A stretch of DNA of 7,760 nucleotides from Verrucomicrobiota bacterium (GTDB taxonomy: Bacteria; Verrucomicrobiota; Verrucomicrobiia; Verrucomicrobiales; Akkermansiaceae), in assembly GCA_026397695.1 (NCBI GenBank), contig JAPLUJ010000254.1:1390-9149 (forward strand). The letters run 5' to 3'. The translations under genes and the position numbers were made by a program. The notes below the pieces were generated by a model, which made no database searches, had not been told where the DNA came from, and saw only the letters and a program-made list of their open reading frames with translations. Below are positions 1 through 7,100 of the stretch, one piece after another; the stretch's first letter is position 1; the number at the start of each line of letters is the position of its first letter.

Positions 1-249
1 CCAACACACTCCCAAGGTCAGCGCCGTGACAATGGCACCGCGCGGAACGCTGCCATAGATAGCACCTAACTGCGGAACGGTGAACCAGGCGACCACTCCC
101 GGACACACCATCAGGAAAAAGATATTCGCCACCAACCACGAGCTTTCCCACGCCCACTTGCGCACTCCTTTCAGAGGGACATAAAAGCTGGCCGCACCCA
201 GACCGCCAAGGGCATGCAGTGCACTGCCCAGCATCGGATTAAAACTCAT
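1..249 (-). CDS. rhaT: L-rhamnose/H+ symporter RhaT homologue (N-terminal part, runs off the left edge)
   Basis: The first 83 codons are visible and begin MSFNPMLGSALHALGGLGAA. They fit the start of RhaT, an inner-membrane proton symporter for L-rhamnose of the drug/metabolite transporter fold. The family-typical pattern is a short hydrophobic first helix (about residues 5-24), then FYVPLKGVRKWAWESSWLV, where a basic loop precedes a Trp-Glu pair. A second helix follows (about 38-57, IFFLMVCPGVVAWF), and a third begins near residue 72. The start is supported by AAGGA 6 bases upstream. The gene begins 64 bp after the stop of the sugar isomerase gene on the same strand, so the two are probably co-transcribed. 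Family membership is recognised from sequence pattern. The exact sugar (rhamnose, fucose or another) is inferred. The C-terminal three quarters are not in the window. Confidence 0.85.
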   Translation of the reverse strand, partial: MSFNPMLGSALHALGGLGAASFYVPLKGVRKWAWESSWLVANIFFLMVCPGVVAWFTVPQLGAIYGSVPRGAIVTALTLGVCW

Positions 250-255
250 GTGCTA

Positions 256-260
256 TCCTT
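256..260 (-). promoter_or_regulatory. Shine-Dalgarno for the rhaT homologue
   Basis: On the minus strand AAGGA lies 6 bases before the ATG at 249-247. This is one of only two clear Shine-Dalgarno sites in the window and it fixes the rhaT start. Confidence 0.65.
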
Positions 261-313
261 GTTGGCGTGTGGATGATGCGATACTCCGCCGTTGATGCAT
301 GTGGCTGGAATCG

Positions 314-1813
314 TTACATAACTTCGACCAACTCAAGTCCGAGCATTGCGGTGACGTGGCGGATGGTGGCGACGGCGTCGCCCACACCCAGCGCGAAATG
401 ATGGGTTGGGCCCGCACCGCACCAGCGGTTGACCCAATTCGTAACCCCGCAATCGAAGCGGACACGCGTGTCGGTATTGCCGATCTCCAAGGTCGCGCCG
501 GGAATGCTCTCGCCACGCGAAACCACGAATTTCAGCTTGCCGTCAACGGTTTGTGTCAAACCTAACAAGGTGACCGGCCCGTGCTTGACGCGCGCTTCCA
601 CCCCGATGCCATAGCCGTGCTTGCCATGGTATAAGTCCAAGCCCCGCAGCAACGGCCGGCCTTGGGCAATGCCCAGGTGGAATGGTCCGTCATGTCCCAT
701 CAGAATGAAGTTCTCATTATAGTCCAGAGCGCAGATTTCAGCGAAGCTGCCGCCGTGCCCGAGCAGGTCCATGATTTTCATGGCATGGCAGTTTTTGAGA
801 TCGCCCTCGCCGCTGCACGGGATACCGCGCCCGCAGAGCAACGAATTACCCAGGATCAACCCCGCCCCGAGACGTTCGTAATGATTGTCATCAAGCCCGC
901 GATAATAATATGAAAGTCCTTGCAGATCGAAATCGGCGACCAAGCGGTCCATGGCCACCGAAGTGCGGCAGGCCCACAGGAACTCGGACTCCTTCGGTTT
1001 GCGTGCCAGTGGATCCACCGGGCTGTCTTCGCTCAAGTCGAAGATCGAGAGCACCTCATCCCGTTTGATGCGGACCACCGCCTCATCCTCCGCGGGCAAG
1101 CGCTTCGCCAGATCACACATTTCCAGATTCTCAATCTGGGTGCCGAGCTGCGCTGAAAGCTGGGTGACATCGCTTTGCATATCTAACATGCCAGGATAGG
1201 TGTTGCCCAGGAACCCGATGCGGCTGTCCCGAAGCTGGCCGACGGTTTGGGCCGCCCGCACCCAGGAGGTGATTTGGGACCATGCTTGGCGGGCTTCCGG
1301 ATGGTCGGGTGTCGCTTCTCCGAACCTGCCATTTTCGACACCCAGGATGCCGGTCACGACATGGAAATCGATGCCGCTGCGGGCAAAGACACAACTGATT
1401 TCCGGCACACAACAAGCGGCGCAATTGGCCAGCCAATGCAGGGTATCGGTTTTCTGGTAATCGAGCCCGCTGGCGGGTTGCAAATTCAAGACCAGCACCG
1501 GAGCCCCGGCACGTTGCACCAGTGGCAGCACCGTGTTGCTCATGGCATAAGTGCCGACATAACACACCACCAATTCAACCCGCTCACGGGCGAACCGGTC
1601 ACCGGCGGCGACCGCCTTATGGGCATTGTCCACCATGCCGGCATCGATCACATCGGCATGCTCGGCCAGGCGCCGGGCCACCAACCGCTCGTAGTCGGTG
1701 AGACGCTCCAGCATCCCCGGAAACTGGTGCCAATAGTCGGGATGGCCGATACCGAACAAGCCGACGCGGGCCTTCCGTTTGCCGGCCGGCCATGACATGT
1801 TAGATGCATTCAT
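314..1813 (-). CDS. L-fucose/L-arabinose isomerase family protein
   Basis: From ATG 1813 this is 499 residues, a normal size for the FucI/AraA aldose-ketose isomerase fold. The N-terminal domain opens RKARVGLFGIGHPDYWHQFP (about 13-32), followed by ELVVCYVGTYAMSNTVLPLV (80-99), typical of these cytosolic enzymes. Likely metal or catalytic residues are E336 (CSGEGDLKN), E359 (FAEICALDYN), H374 (GHDGP) and H471/H472 (GPTHHFALG). This E-E-H-H order matches the Mn-binding set of arabinose isomerase; the assignment is mine and was not aligned. The reaction would be aldose to ketose, and substrate cannot be told. It lies 62 bp after the haem-protein gene and 64 bp before rhaT, which favours a deoxysugar. 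The start is uncertain: in-frame ATGs at 1864, 1813 and 1798 all lack a Shine-Dalgarno. The frame stays open to 2149, but that extension lies inside the upstream gene and looks non-native. Confidence 0.85.
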   Translation of the reverse strand: MNASNMSWPAGKRKARVGLFGIGHPDYWHQFPGMLERLTDYERLVARRLAEHADVIDAGMVDNAHKAVAAGDRFARERVELVVCYVGTYAMSNTVLPLVQRAGAPVLVLNLQPASGLDYQKTDTLHWLANCAACCVPEISCVFARSGIDFHVVTGILGVENGRFGEATPDHPEARQAWSQITSWVRAAQTVGQLRDSRIGFLGNTYPGMLDMQSDVTQLSAQLGTQIENLEMCDLAKRLPAEDEAVVRIKRDEVLSIFDLSEDSPVDPLARKPKESEFLWACRTSVAMDRLVADFDLQGLSYYYRGLDDNHYERLGAGLILGNSLLCGRGIPCSGEGDLKNCHAMKIMDLLGHGGSFAEICALDYNENFILMGHDGPFHLGIAQGRPLLRGLDLYHGKHGYGIGVEARVKHGPVTLLGLTQTVDGKLKFVVSRGESIPGATLEIGNTDTRVRFDCGVTNWVNRWCGAGPTHHFALGVGDAVATIRHVTAMLGLELVEVM

Positions 1814-1875
1814 CGGAGTTATTGCGTCGCAGTGGCACGATCCTGGTTGTGATGTGGTAGTCATAAGTTGATAGG

Positions 1876-4545
1876 TTAATGGGTGAGAGTGATGGCAGCC
1901 GATGCCGGTGGTGATAGCGGTGGCAGTTCGCGAAACTTTCCGGGAATGACCCGTGCGCCTGGCATGTCCACGCGCGGCGATTTCAGCGCTGCGTCGCGGG
2001 CATTTTGGATGATCCCGAGGAACGCCATGTATCGGGCATCGGTCACGGTGGCGAAGGTGGTCAGGGGGAGACCTTGCCGGTTGGGCGGGGCGTAGGTGGA
2101 GGGACGGAAAACGTCGGGCGGTTGATGAGCCAAGGTGATCAGCGGCCATCGTACGGGTGCGGCTTTGCGATCACGGCACCAAGCGAGGCCGGGGGCGGCC
2201 AGCGGGGCGCGGAGGATGCGGCTGCGTTCCGGTGATTGCAGGTTGACCCAGTCGCTGCCGATTTCCTTCGGGTGGCAACTCAGGCAGCCGGCTGTTTCCA
2301 TTTCCGCCAGCAATTGATTGCGCATCGGTTGGATGGCGTTGCAGGTGGCGTGTTCGGAGTGGTCCCAAGTGCCATAGTAATTGCAGTTGCCATCCATCCA
2401 CGCCAGCAACAGGGCGATTTCGCTTTGCGGCATCTTGGCGAGCCGCTGCTTGTGGCCGGACAAGAGCAGGGTGGTCAACGGAGCCACGCCGGAGCCGTGC
2501 GTGCGTGGCGGCAGAATCTCCGCAGTCCTGACCGCGCCGTTGCAGCAGTTGAGAAAGCCGGTGAGCGTGTTCTTGATGAATGTTTCGTAGCTGATGTTGA
2601 ATGCCCAGGTCCACCCGCCAGATAGATCAATGCCACCGCCAATGCCATTCTTTCCGCCATGACAATCCACACAATTCCTATCTAACACCGGCTGCACCTG
2701 CCGCGGATAATCAAGGCACCCGCTGCCCCATGTTTCGGGCGTGATTTGCGCAGCCTCCTTGCGCATGGCCAACGGGCGGGCTGAATTGCCGAGCGGCGCG
2801 CTGTCGTCGTCCTTGATGTGGCAGCCCTGGCACGAGCGGGTGACGCCGGGAACCGCCTGCACGAACGTGCGCATGCTCTGCACAAGCCGGCCGTCCTTGT
2901 CGAGCGCCTGCAAATACAGTGCCTTGCCGCCGGGCGCTTCGAAGAAAGCGGAGCCATCCTCCTCGACCGGCACGACGCCGAGCATCCGCTTCACATCGTA
3001 GGAGCCTTGCCAACTGACGAGGAACGCCTGGTTCCACCAGCGGCCACCCGCCGGGACGCCACTGAGGCGCGAGGTGGTTTCGAGGACGCGGAGTTGTTTG
3101 ACTTCGCCGCGTTTGACGCCGTCGAGTCCATGATAAACGTCATTCACGAAGAACCGTCCCGGCTGGTCCGCCTGGATCATCGATGGCCGCACCAGCGGCG
3201 CGGCCTGCGGTTTGACCAGCATCGGCGAAAAACATCCGATGTCCGGCTCGCGGCGGATAACAAAGCGGAAACCGAAGCGGTCTATCAACTCGATCACGCT
3301 GTGCGGGCCGTGCGTTTCGGCATTGTTGGCGATGAGCACGGTGTCCTCATCGAGCGGCCACGGATCGCTGGGACCGCACTTCAAACCCTGATCCATCTCA
3401 GTCGGATATTCAGGCGTGAAATTGGTTAGAGCGGCGAGGTTGTTTTTGCCGAGTTTCGGGTTGAGCATGGCGATGGCACCGACCGACTGGCCGTTATGGG
3501 GTGTCAACGATGCGACGATCAGATCGGTGCCGGGCACGGGACGGGCGTCGAGCACAGCGGTGGGTTTGCACAGGTTGTTCTTGAAAAACGCGGTTTCCTG
3601 CGTGCCATCGGGGTTGACCGTCCACAGGCTTTGCAGGTAGAGCGCGGTCTTGTCCACATACTCCCAGCGTCCGAACAGGATGCGCCCGTCCGGCAGCACG
3701 GTGGGATCGAACTCCGTCTGGTTGTTGACAGAAAGCGTTTTCAAATCACTGCCATCGGCATTCATCGTGTGCAGCGTGGCGATGTGGTTGTTGAAGCACA
3801 TCACCAGGCCGGCGGTGCGCGTGCTGACGAATGCGATGCGACCATCCGGCAGATGGCAGGGCGAATAATCATGGACGCCGGTACCTAACAAGCCCGCCGG
3901 TTTTTCGCGGCACACGCCGCCGAGCGGTGGTCGCAGCACCTGTCGCAAGCCGGTGCCGTCCATGCCGATGCGGTAAATGGACGTGTCACCATCCTTCGCA
4001 TTCTTGAAAGCAAACAGCAGTTCCCGCGCATCGAACGACAGGTCGGGATCCCGGTACACGCCTGCGCCCAACGTCTCCTTCGTTTGCTGATCGATGACCG
4101 GGCGGACGACCTGTTGGTTCAGCGGCGCGGCGGGGTTTTCGAGGACATGGATGCCGCCGCCGGGAAACCATGCGAAATAATCGTCGTAGATGTGCGGCGA
4201 GAAATAGGCATGCCTTTTCACAAACAACAACGGCGCATCCAACTTCAGCCAGCGGATCTCGCGCACAAGTTGCGGGAATGCCGCCAAGGCGTCGTGCGCC
4301 GGGAGCGGATCGCTATCCACCAGCTTGCGCAGCGCGTCGAAATCCTTCTCATACGCCGCCAGCCGCTGCGCCAATTCCGGGTGATTCCCGACGCTCACGG
4401 TCCGCCGCAGACTGGCCAAGCACTCGCGCGTAAACCCGCGTCGCAGCAGGTTCACCCCTGGCTGCACAGATGGTTCGTCCGCAGCGCGGGCGACCGGCAT
4501 TGCCCAACACATCAGGGCAATCAGCATGAAAAATCTCATCAGCAT
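1876..4545 (-). CDS. HzsA-related exported protein: TolB-like repeats, HZS-alpha-type middle domain, three CXXCH haem motifs
   Basis: An 889-residue protein. It starts with a signal peptide (MLMRFFMLIALMCWAMPVARA, likely cut before ADEP, about residue 21), so it is probably periplasmic. Residues about 165-300 hold TolB/PD40-like blade motifs (DPDLSFDARELLFAF, YSPCHLPDGRIAFVSTR, DPTVLPDGRILFGRW). Residues about 455-580 resemble the hydrazine synthase alpha middle domain (FFVNDVYHGLDGVKRGEVK, then VEEDGSAFFEAPGG and QSMRTFVQAVPGVTRSCQGCH). c-type haem motifs are CQGCH (572-576), CVDCH (625-629) and CLSCH (754-758); the second follows a QVQPVLDRNC stretch seen in many PVC cytochromes. Proteins of this kind are common in PVC genomes with no link to anammox. 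Hydrazine synthesis should not be assumed, as no HzsB/HzsC partner is present. It heads the minus-strand cluster with the sugar isomerase and rhaT. ATG 4545 is chosen over 4620 because GAGGA precedes it and a signal peptide follows it directly. Confidence 0.85.
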   Translation of the reverse strand: MLMRFFMLIALMCWAMPVARAADEPSVQPGVNLLRRGFTRECLASLRRTVSVGNHPELAQRLAAYEKDFDALRKLVDSDPLPAHDALAAFPQLVREIRWLKLDAPLLFVKRHAYFSPHIYDDYFAWFPGGGIHVLENPAAPLNQQVVRPVIDQQTKETLGAGVYRDPDLSFDARELLFAFKNAKDGDTSIYRIGMDGTGLRQVLRPPLGGVCREKPAGLLGTGVHDYSPCHLPDGRIAFVSTRTAGLVMCFNNHIATLHTMNADGSDLKTLSVNNQTEFDPTVLPDGRILFGRWEYVDKTALYLQSLWTVNPDGTQETAFFKNNLCKPTAVLDARPVPGTDLIVASLTPHNGQSVGAIAMLNPKLGKNNLAALTNFTPEYPTEMDQGLKCGPSDPWPLDEDTVLIANNAETHGPHSVIELIDRFGFRFVIRREPDIGCFSPMLVKPQAAPLVRPSMIQADQPGRFFVNDVYHGLDGVKRGEVKQLRVLETTSRLSGVPAGGRWWNQAFLVSWQGSYDVKRMLGVVPVEEDGSAFFEAPGGKALYLQALDKDGRLVQSMRTFVQAVPGVTRSCQGCHIKDDDSAPLGNSARPLAMRKEAAQITPETWGSGCLDYPRQVQPVLDRNCVDCHGGKNGIGGGIDLSGGWTWAFNISYETFIKNTLTGFLNCCNGAVRTAEILPPRTHGSGVAPLTTLLLSGHKQRLAKMPQSEIALLLAWMDGNCNYYGTWDHSEHATCNAIQPMRNQLLAEMETAGCLSCHPKEIGSDWVNLQSPERSRILRAPLAAPGLAWCRDRKAAPVRWPLITLAHQPPDVFRPSTYAPPNRQGLPLTTFATVTDARYMAFLGIIQNARDAALKSPRVDMPGARVIPGKFRELPPLSPPASAAITLTH

Positions 4546-4758
4546 TGTTTCCTCGACAATCCATACATGCCGGGGCGTTGCTGGCAAATTGTTTTTGGAG
4601 TCATGGATCACTTTCATCATTTATCTTTGAAGGACTATGCCAAACAGGACAAGATCCGCGATGCGCCGGGCCGGGAGGCAAGAATTTTCCAACGAATGAT
4701 CTGGACAAACCTGGCTGGAGAACAACGCTTATCCCAGCAACCACGGTTGTCCACCACC
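4546..4758. other. Divergent intergenic region between the HzsA-related and metallopeptidase genes
   Basis: These 213 bp must hold the promoters for both divergent genes. I see no convincing -35/-10 pair, no long palindrome and no riboswitch-like structure. Both flanking frames extend into the region without a stop, so only the signal peptides and one Shine-Dalgarno site define its edges. Confidence 0.5.
4550..4554 (-). promoter_or_regulatory. Shine-Dalgarno that decides the start of the HzsA-related gene
   Basis: On the minus strand GAGGA sits 4 bases before ATG 4545-4543. The upstream in-frame ATG at 4620 has no such site and would put 25 polar residues in front of the signal peptide. Confidence 0.7.
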
Positions 4759-5952
4759 ATGCCATGTGCCGCCCGCCTCCTATTGTTTGCCGGCTTCTGC
4801 GTGCTGGTCGGCTTGCCCTGTCAGGCGCGCACCTGGACCGATGTGGACGGGCGCAAGATCGAGGCCGAACTGCTGGAACCGGGCAAGCACGAGGTCACCC
4901 TGCAACTGGTCAATGGCCAAACCACCAAGGTGCCAGTGACGCGCTTGAGCACCGCAGACCAGGCGTATCTGAACAAGGTGACTCGCGAACAACCCAAACC
5001 GCATGGCGTGCCCATCACCGGCACCATCTCCCGGTGCATGGGATTCGACGCCCATTGGCCGTCAGCCTCGCAGTGCAGCCTGGACCTCAAAATCGATGTC
5101 ATTTCAGAGGACAACAAGGCGCAAACATTTGTCTATCAGAGCGCGCATTACCAGTTCGTGTGCAACGCGCAACTCCGCCCCGCGGTGGTCGCCGCCATGG
5201 CGAGTTTGTTCGAGGGCACCCACGAACTGCTGCGGGTGTTGCCGCTTAACAACCGCCTGACCGCGACACCCACCAAGCTCAGGGTGTTCCTGTTCGACAG
5301 CATGGCCGGTTACATCGCGACCGGTGCCCCACCCGGCACCGCCGGCGTCTGTGCCGGCAGCGGTGCCAACGCCGTGATCCTCGTGCCACTGGAAAGCCTG
5401 GGTGTTAGAAAAATCCCTAACAAGGATGAATTCGGTGTTGATCCCAAGCATACCAACAAGGTGCTTGCGCACGAACTGACCCATGCGCTCATGGAGGACC
5501 AGGTCAAGGCGGCCGCCTGGTATATCGAGGGTTCCGCCGAGTATGTGCGGCTCACCCCGTTCGCCGCCGGGCGCTACCGGATCTCCGATAACAGTGCCGC
5601 AATCATCGAGGGCGTCACCGCCTTTGGCAAAAAAAAGGACGGCGGACGCAACCTGGGAAAATCCCCCGAGCTGCCACCCTTGGAAATGTTCATGTCCCTG
5701 CCCTATCCGCGGTTCGTCGCCAACCCGCAGTTCAACTACGGCGTCGCCACCCTGCTGACCTACTATTTCTATCACCTCGACGGGCGGGGCGACGCGGCCC
5801 GCATCAAGGGTTATGTCAAAGCCTTGCAAGGCGGGGCCAAGGAAAGCACCGCCCGCGAGCACCTCCTCGATGGCAGATCCTGGCCGCAACTGGAGGCCGA
5901 TTTCACCGCCGCCATGGGCAAGCTGGGAGTGAAGGTGAAGTTCAAGGGGTGA
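4759..5952 (+). CDS. Secreted SHD1-domain zinc metallopeptidase (HELTH)
   Basis: A 397-residue protein. A signal peptide spans about residues 1-23 (MPCAARLLLFAGFCVLVGLP, then CQA), so export is likely. Residues about 24-72 form an SHD1-like domain (RTWTDVDGRKIEAELLEPGK to VPVTRLSTADQAYL), a small beta domain often found at the N-terminus of exported PVC proteins. The catalytic part carries HELTH at 238-242 (zinc ligands H238 and H242, general base E239). WYIEGSAEYV follows at 254-263, where E257 is the probable third ligand, as in gluzincin or peptidase-MA-like families. The tail WPQLEADFTAAMGKLGV (375-391) resembles the end of related proteases. The substrate is unknown. No Shine-Dalgarno precedes ATG 4759; the start is chosen from the signal peptide. 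The frame stays open back to 4084, but that stretch lies antisense to the upstream gene. It stands alone, divergent from the cytochrome gene and convergent with pyrF. Confidence 0.85.
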   Translation: MPCAARLLLFAGFCVLVGLPCQARTWTDVDGRKIEAELLEPGKHEVTLQLVNGQTTKVPVTRLSTADQAYLNKVTREQPKPHGVPITGTISRCMGFDAHWPSASQCSLDLKIDVISEDNKAQTFVYQSAHYQFVCNAQLRPAVVAAMASLFEGTHELLRVLPLNNRLTATPTKLRVFLFDSMAGYIATGAPPGTAGVCAGSGANAVILVPLESLGVRKIPNKDEFGVDPKHTNKVLAHELTHALMEDQVKAAAWYIEGSAEYVRLTPFAAGRYRISDNSAAIIEGVTAFGKKKDGGRNLGKSPELPPLEMFMSLPYPRFVANPQFNYGVATLLTYYFYHLDGRGDAARIKGYVKALQGGAKESTAREHLLDGRSWPQLEADFTAAMGKLGVKVKFKG

Positions 5953-6016
5953 AACCAGCGCCGCAGCCTGCTAGTGTAGCCCGCCAAGCAGATTGCATAC
6001 TATTCGGAAACCCCTT

Positions 6017-6182
6017 CGATTGATGATTGCCGATTGATGATTGTTGATTGTTGAAGTGACGGAACGCCATCTCAACATCCAATCAGCATTCAAAAATCAA
6101 CAGCCGAGCGGAGCGAGACAGCCTGCCGCAGGCAGCCCGAAGGGCGAGGCCGGCGGGCCTCGGCAATCATCAATCGGAAATC
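6017..6182. repeat. Inverted-repeat-bounded element with internal GC hairpins (MITE- or REP-like)
   Basis: The 13-mer CGATTGATGATTG occurs twice in tandem at 6017-6029 and 6031-6043, followed by a degenerate TTGATTG run. The stretch at 6025-6043 pairs with the reverse complement of 6164-6182 at 18 of 19 positions, and 14 of these (6030-6043 with 6164-6177) are perfect and contiguous. Inside lie GC hairpins: CTGCC/GGCAG (6123-6127 with 6131-6135), GCCC/GGGC (6135-6138 with 6142-6145) and CGAGGCC/GGCCTCG (6145-6151 with 6156-6162, loop of 4). No coding capacity is seen and I find no target-site duplication. It could be a non-autonomous mobile element, a REP/BIME-type palindromic unit, or a structure that ends transcription from both sides. 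Confidence 0.7.
6145..6162. terminator. Strong GC hairpin, possible bidirectional transcription end
   Basis: CGAGGCC pairs with GGCCTCG across a 4-base loop, between two convergent genes. No U-tract follows on either strand, so a standard intrinsic terminator is not shown. It is part of the larger repeat element. Confidence 0.3.
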
Positions 6183-6272
6183 AAACCGCTTAAAGTGTTT
6201 TCTGTAAGACGGGCTGCACTAGATGATGCGCCTGACGACCACCCGGCCTGAACAGGACATTCCAACTGCTTC

Positions 6273-6306
6273 TTATGGGTTTCTTTGCGTGTCCTTCGTG
6301 GTTCTC
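6273..6306 (-). repeat. Degenerate ACCACGAAGGACACG-type dispersed repeat
   Basis: Read on the minus strand the segment gives GAGAACCACGAAGGACACGC followed by AAAGAAACCCATAA. I recall similar ACCACGAAGGACACGAAG strings as intergenic repeats in many environmental bacterial genomes. Only one copy is in this window, so repetition cannot be shown here. It ends 17 bases from the pyrF stop. Confidence 0.4.
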
Positions 6307-6323
6307 ATGTCGGAGTTCGGGCA

Positions 6324-7100
6324 TCAATCCGGGAACGCCGCCGCGATTTTTGCCGCCCAGTCCTTGGCGCGGGCGCCGAAGCCGCGCTCATCTCCGGCAT
6401 AGAGGATGCCGCGCGAAACATTGATCACATCGGGGGCCGTGCGGGGTGCTGCGGCCAGCGCGGCAAGATCACCTCCCTGGGCACCGAGTCCGGGTACCAG
6501 CAACGGGGCGTCCGGGAATTTATCCAACACCCCGGCCGCGTGGGTGAGGCCGACCACATAACCGACATCGGTTTTCCGGCCTTCGTTAGATGCGCGCTCG
6601 CCTAGGGCGATGACAAGTTCGAAGACCGCGCGTCCATCAGCGAGTTTTTGCCGTTGGAAATCGGCGGAGCCGGCGTTGGAGGTGACGGCCAGCAGATAGA
6701 TCCCCTTCCCTTTCCAATCGAGGAACGGCTCGATCGAATCGTAACCGAGGAACGGATTGAGCGTCACGGCATCGACATTCCAACCCGCGAAATATCCCTG
6801 CGCATAGTATTTCTGCGTCTCCCCGATGTCGCTGCGTTTCGTGTCGAGAATCACCGGCACGTCCTTCGGCATGCCCGCAAGAAGATCTTCTAACAAACGA
6901 ATGCCCTTGATGCCCATGGCCTCGAAGTAGGCGATGTTCGGTTTGAATGCGGCGGCCCAAATGGCGGTTTCCTCGACAACTTGCTTGAGGAAATCGCGCA
7001 CGAACGACGTGCCGCCATCACCGGGGCGCGGGTCGAGCCCAACGCACAGGCGGGATCCGGTTTTTTCAATCCGTTGTTGCAGGCGGTCGGCGAAGCGCAT
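6324..7100 (-). CDS. pyrF: Orotidine 5'-phosphate decarboxylase (type 2 subfamily)
   Basis: A 258-residue cytosolic TIM-barrel enzyme that converts OMP to UMP, the last step of de novo pyrimidine synthesis. Motifs in order: GLDPR (21-25, D23), FKPN with K53 (52-55), the catalytic DTKRSDIG (86-93; D86, K88 and D91), TLNPFLGYDSIEPF (113-126), the phosphate-loop stretch PGLGAQGGD (203-211) and INVSRGILYA (226-235, phosphate-binding R230). Length and the NPFLG segment fit the type 2 PyrF subfamily. ATG 7100 (MRFADRL) matches the usual family start; ATG 7112 adds only four residues (MLRA) and cannot be excluded. The frame is open up to 7313, but that part overlaps the divergent neighbour and is not native. 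The gene is monocistronic as far as seen, with the repeat-rich intergenic region at its 3' end. Confidence 0.95.
   Translation of the reverse strand: MRFADRLQQRIEKTGSRLCVGLDPRPGDGGTSFVRDFLKQVVEETAIWAAAFKPNIAYFEAMGIKGIRLLEDLLAGMPKDVPVILDTKRSDIGETQKYYAQGYFAGWNVDAVTLNPFLGYDSIEPFLDWKGKGIYLLAVTSNAGSADFQRQKLADGRAVFELVIALGERASNEGRKTDVGYVVGLTHAAGVLDKFPDAPLLVPGLGAQGGDLAALAAAPRTAPDVINVSRGILYAGDERGFGARAKDWAAKIAAAFPD

Larger units (their letters stand above)
5953..6323. other. Convergent intergenic region, repeat-rich, no gene seen
   Basis: These 371 bp separate the stops of the metallopeptidase gene and pyrF. They contain the inverted-repeat element at 6017-6182 and a dispersed-repeat remnant at 6273-6306. 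The remaining stretches (5953-6016 and 6183-6272) show nothing I recognise. The short frame starting at 6285 runs antisense through pyrF and is not credible. Confidence 0.7.

Noticed and set aside
1247..1795. 182-residue plus-strand frame
   Set aside because: It lies fully antisense to the isomerase gene, has no recognisable domain, and is typical of shadow frames in GC-rich DNA.
1814..2149. N-terminal extension of the isomerase frame back to 2149
   Set aside because: It runs inside the 3' end of the HzsA-related gene in another frame, its translation is Arg/Pro/His-rich without family likeness, and the isomerase fold starts at RVGLFGIG. A short extension to ATG 1864 remains possible.
2818..3429. 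203-residue plus-strand frame
   Set aside because: Antisense to the haem-protein gene, across its middle domain and blade region. No domain is recognisable.
1876..4545. Hydrazine synthase and anammox metabolism
   Set aside because: Only the alpha-type domain layout is shared. No HzsB/HzsC, hydrazine dehydrogenase or other anammox gene is in view, and such homologues are common in non-anammox PVC bacteria.
4560..4587. Possible minus-strand promoter TTGCCA-N16-TATGGA
   Set aside because: Transcription would start inside or next to the GAGGA site at 4550-4554, leaving almost no leader, and the -10 match is weak.
4084..4758. Long N-terminal extension of the metallopeptidase frame
   Set aside because: The first two thirds lie antisense to the start of the HzsA-related gene, and a clean signal peptide begins at 4759.
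5104..5889. 261-residue minus-strand frame
   Set aside because: Antisense to the metallopeptidase, whose domains are clear. Composition is Gly/Val-rich with no family motif.
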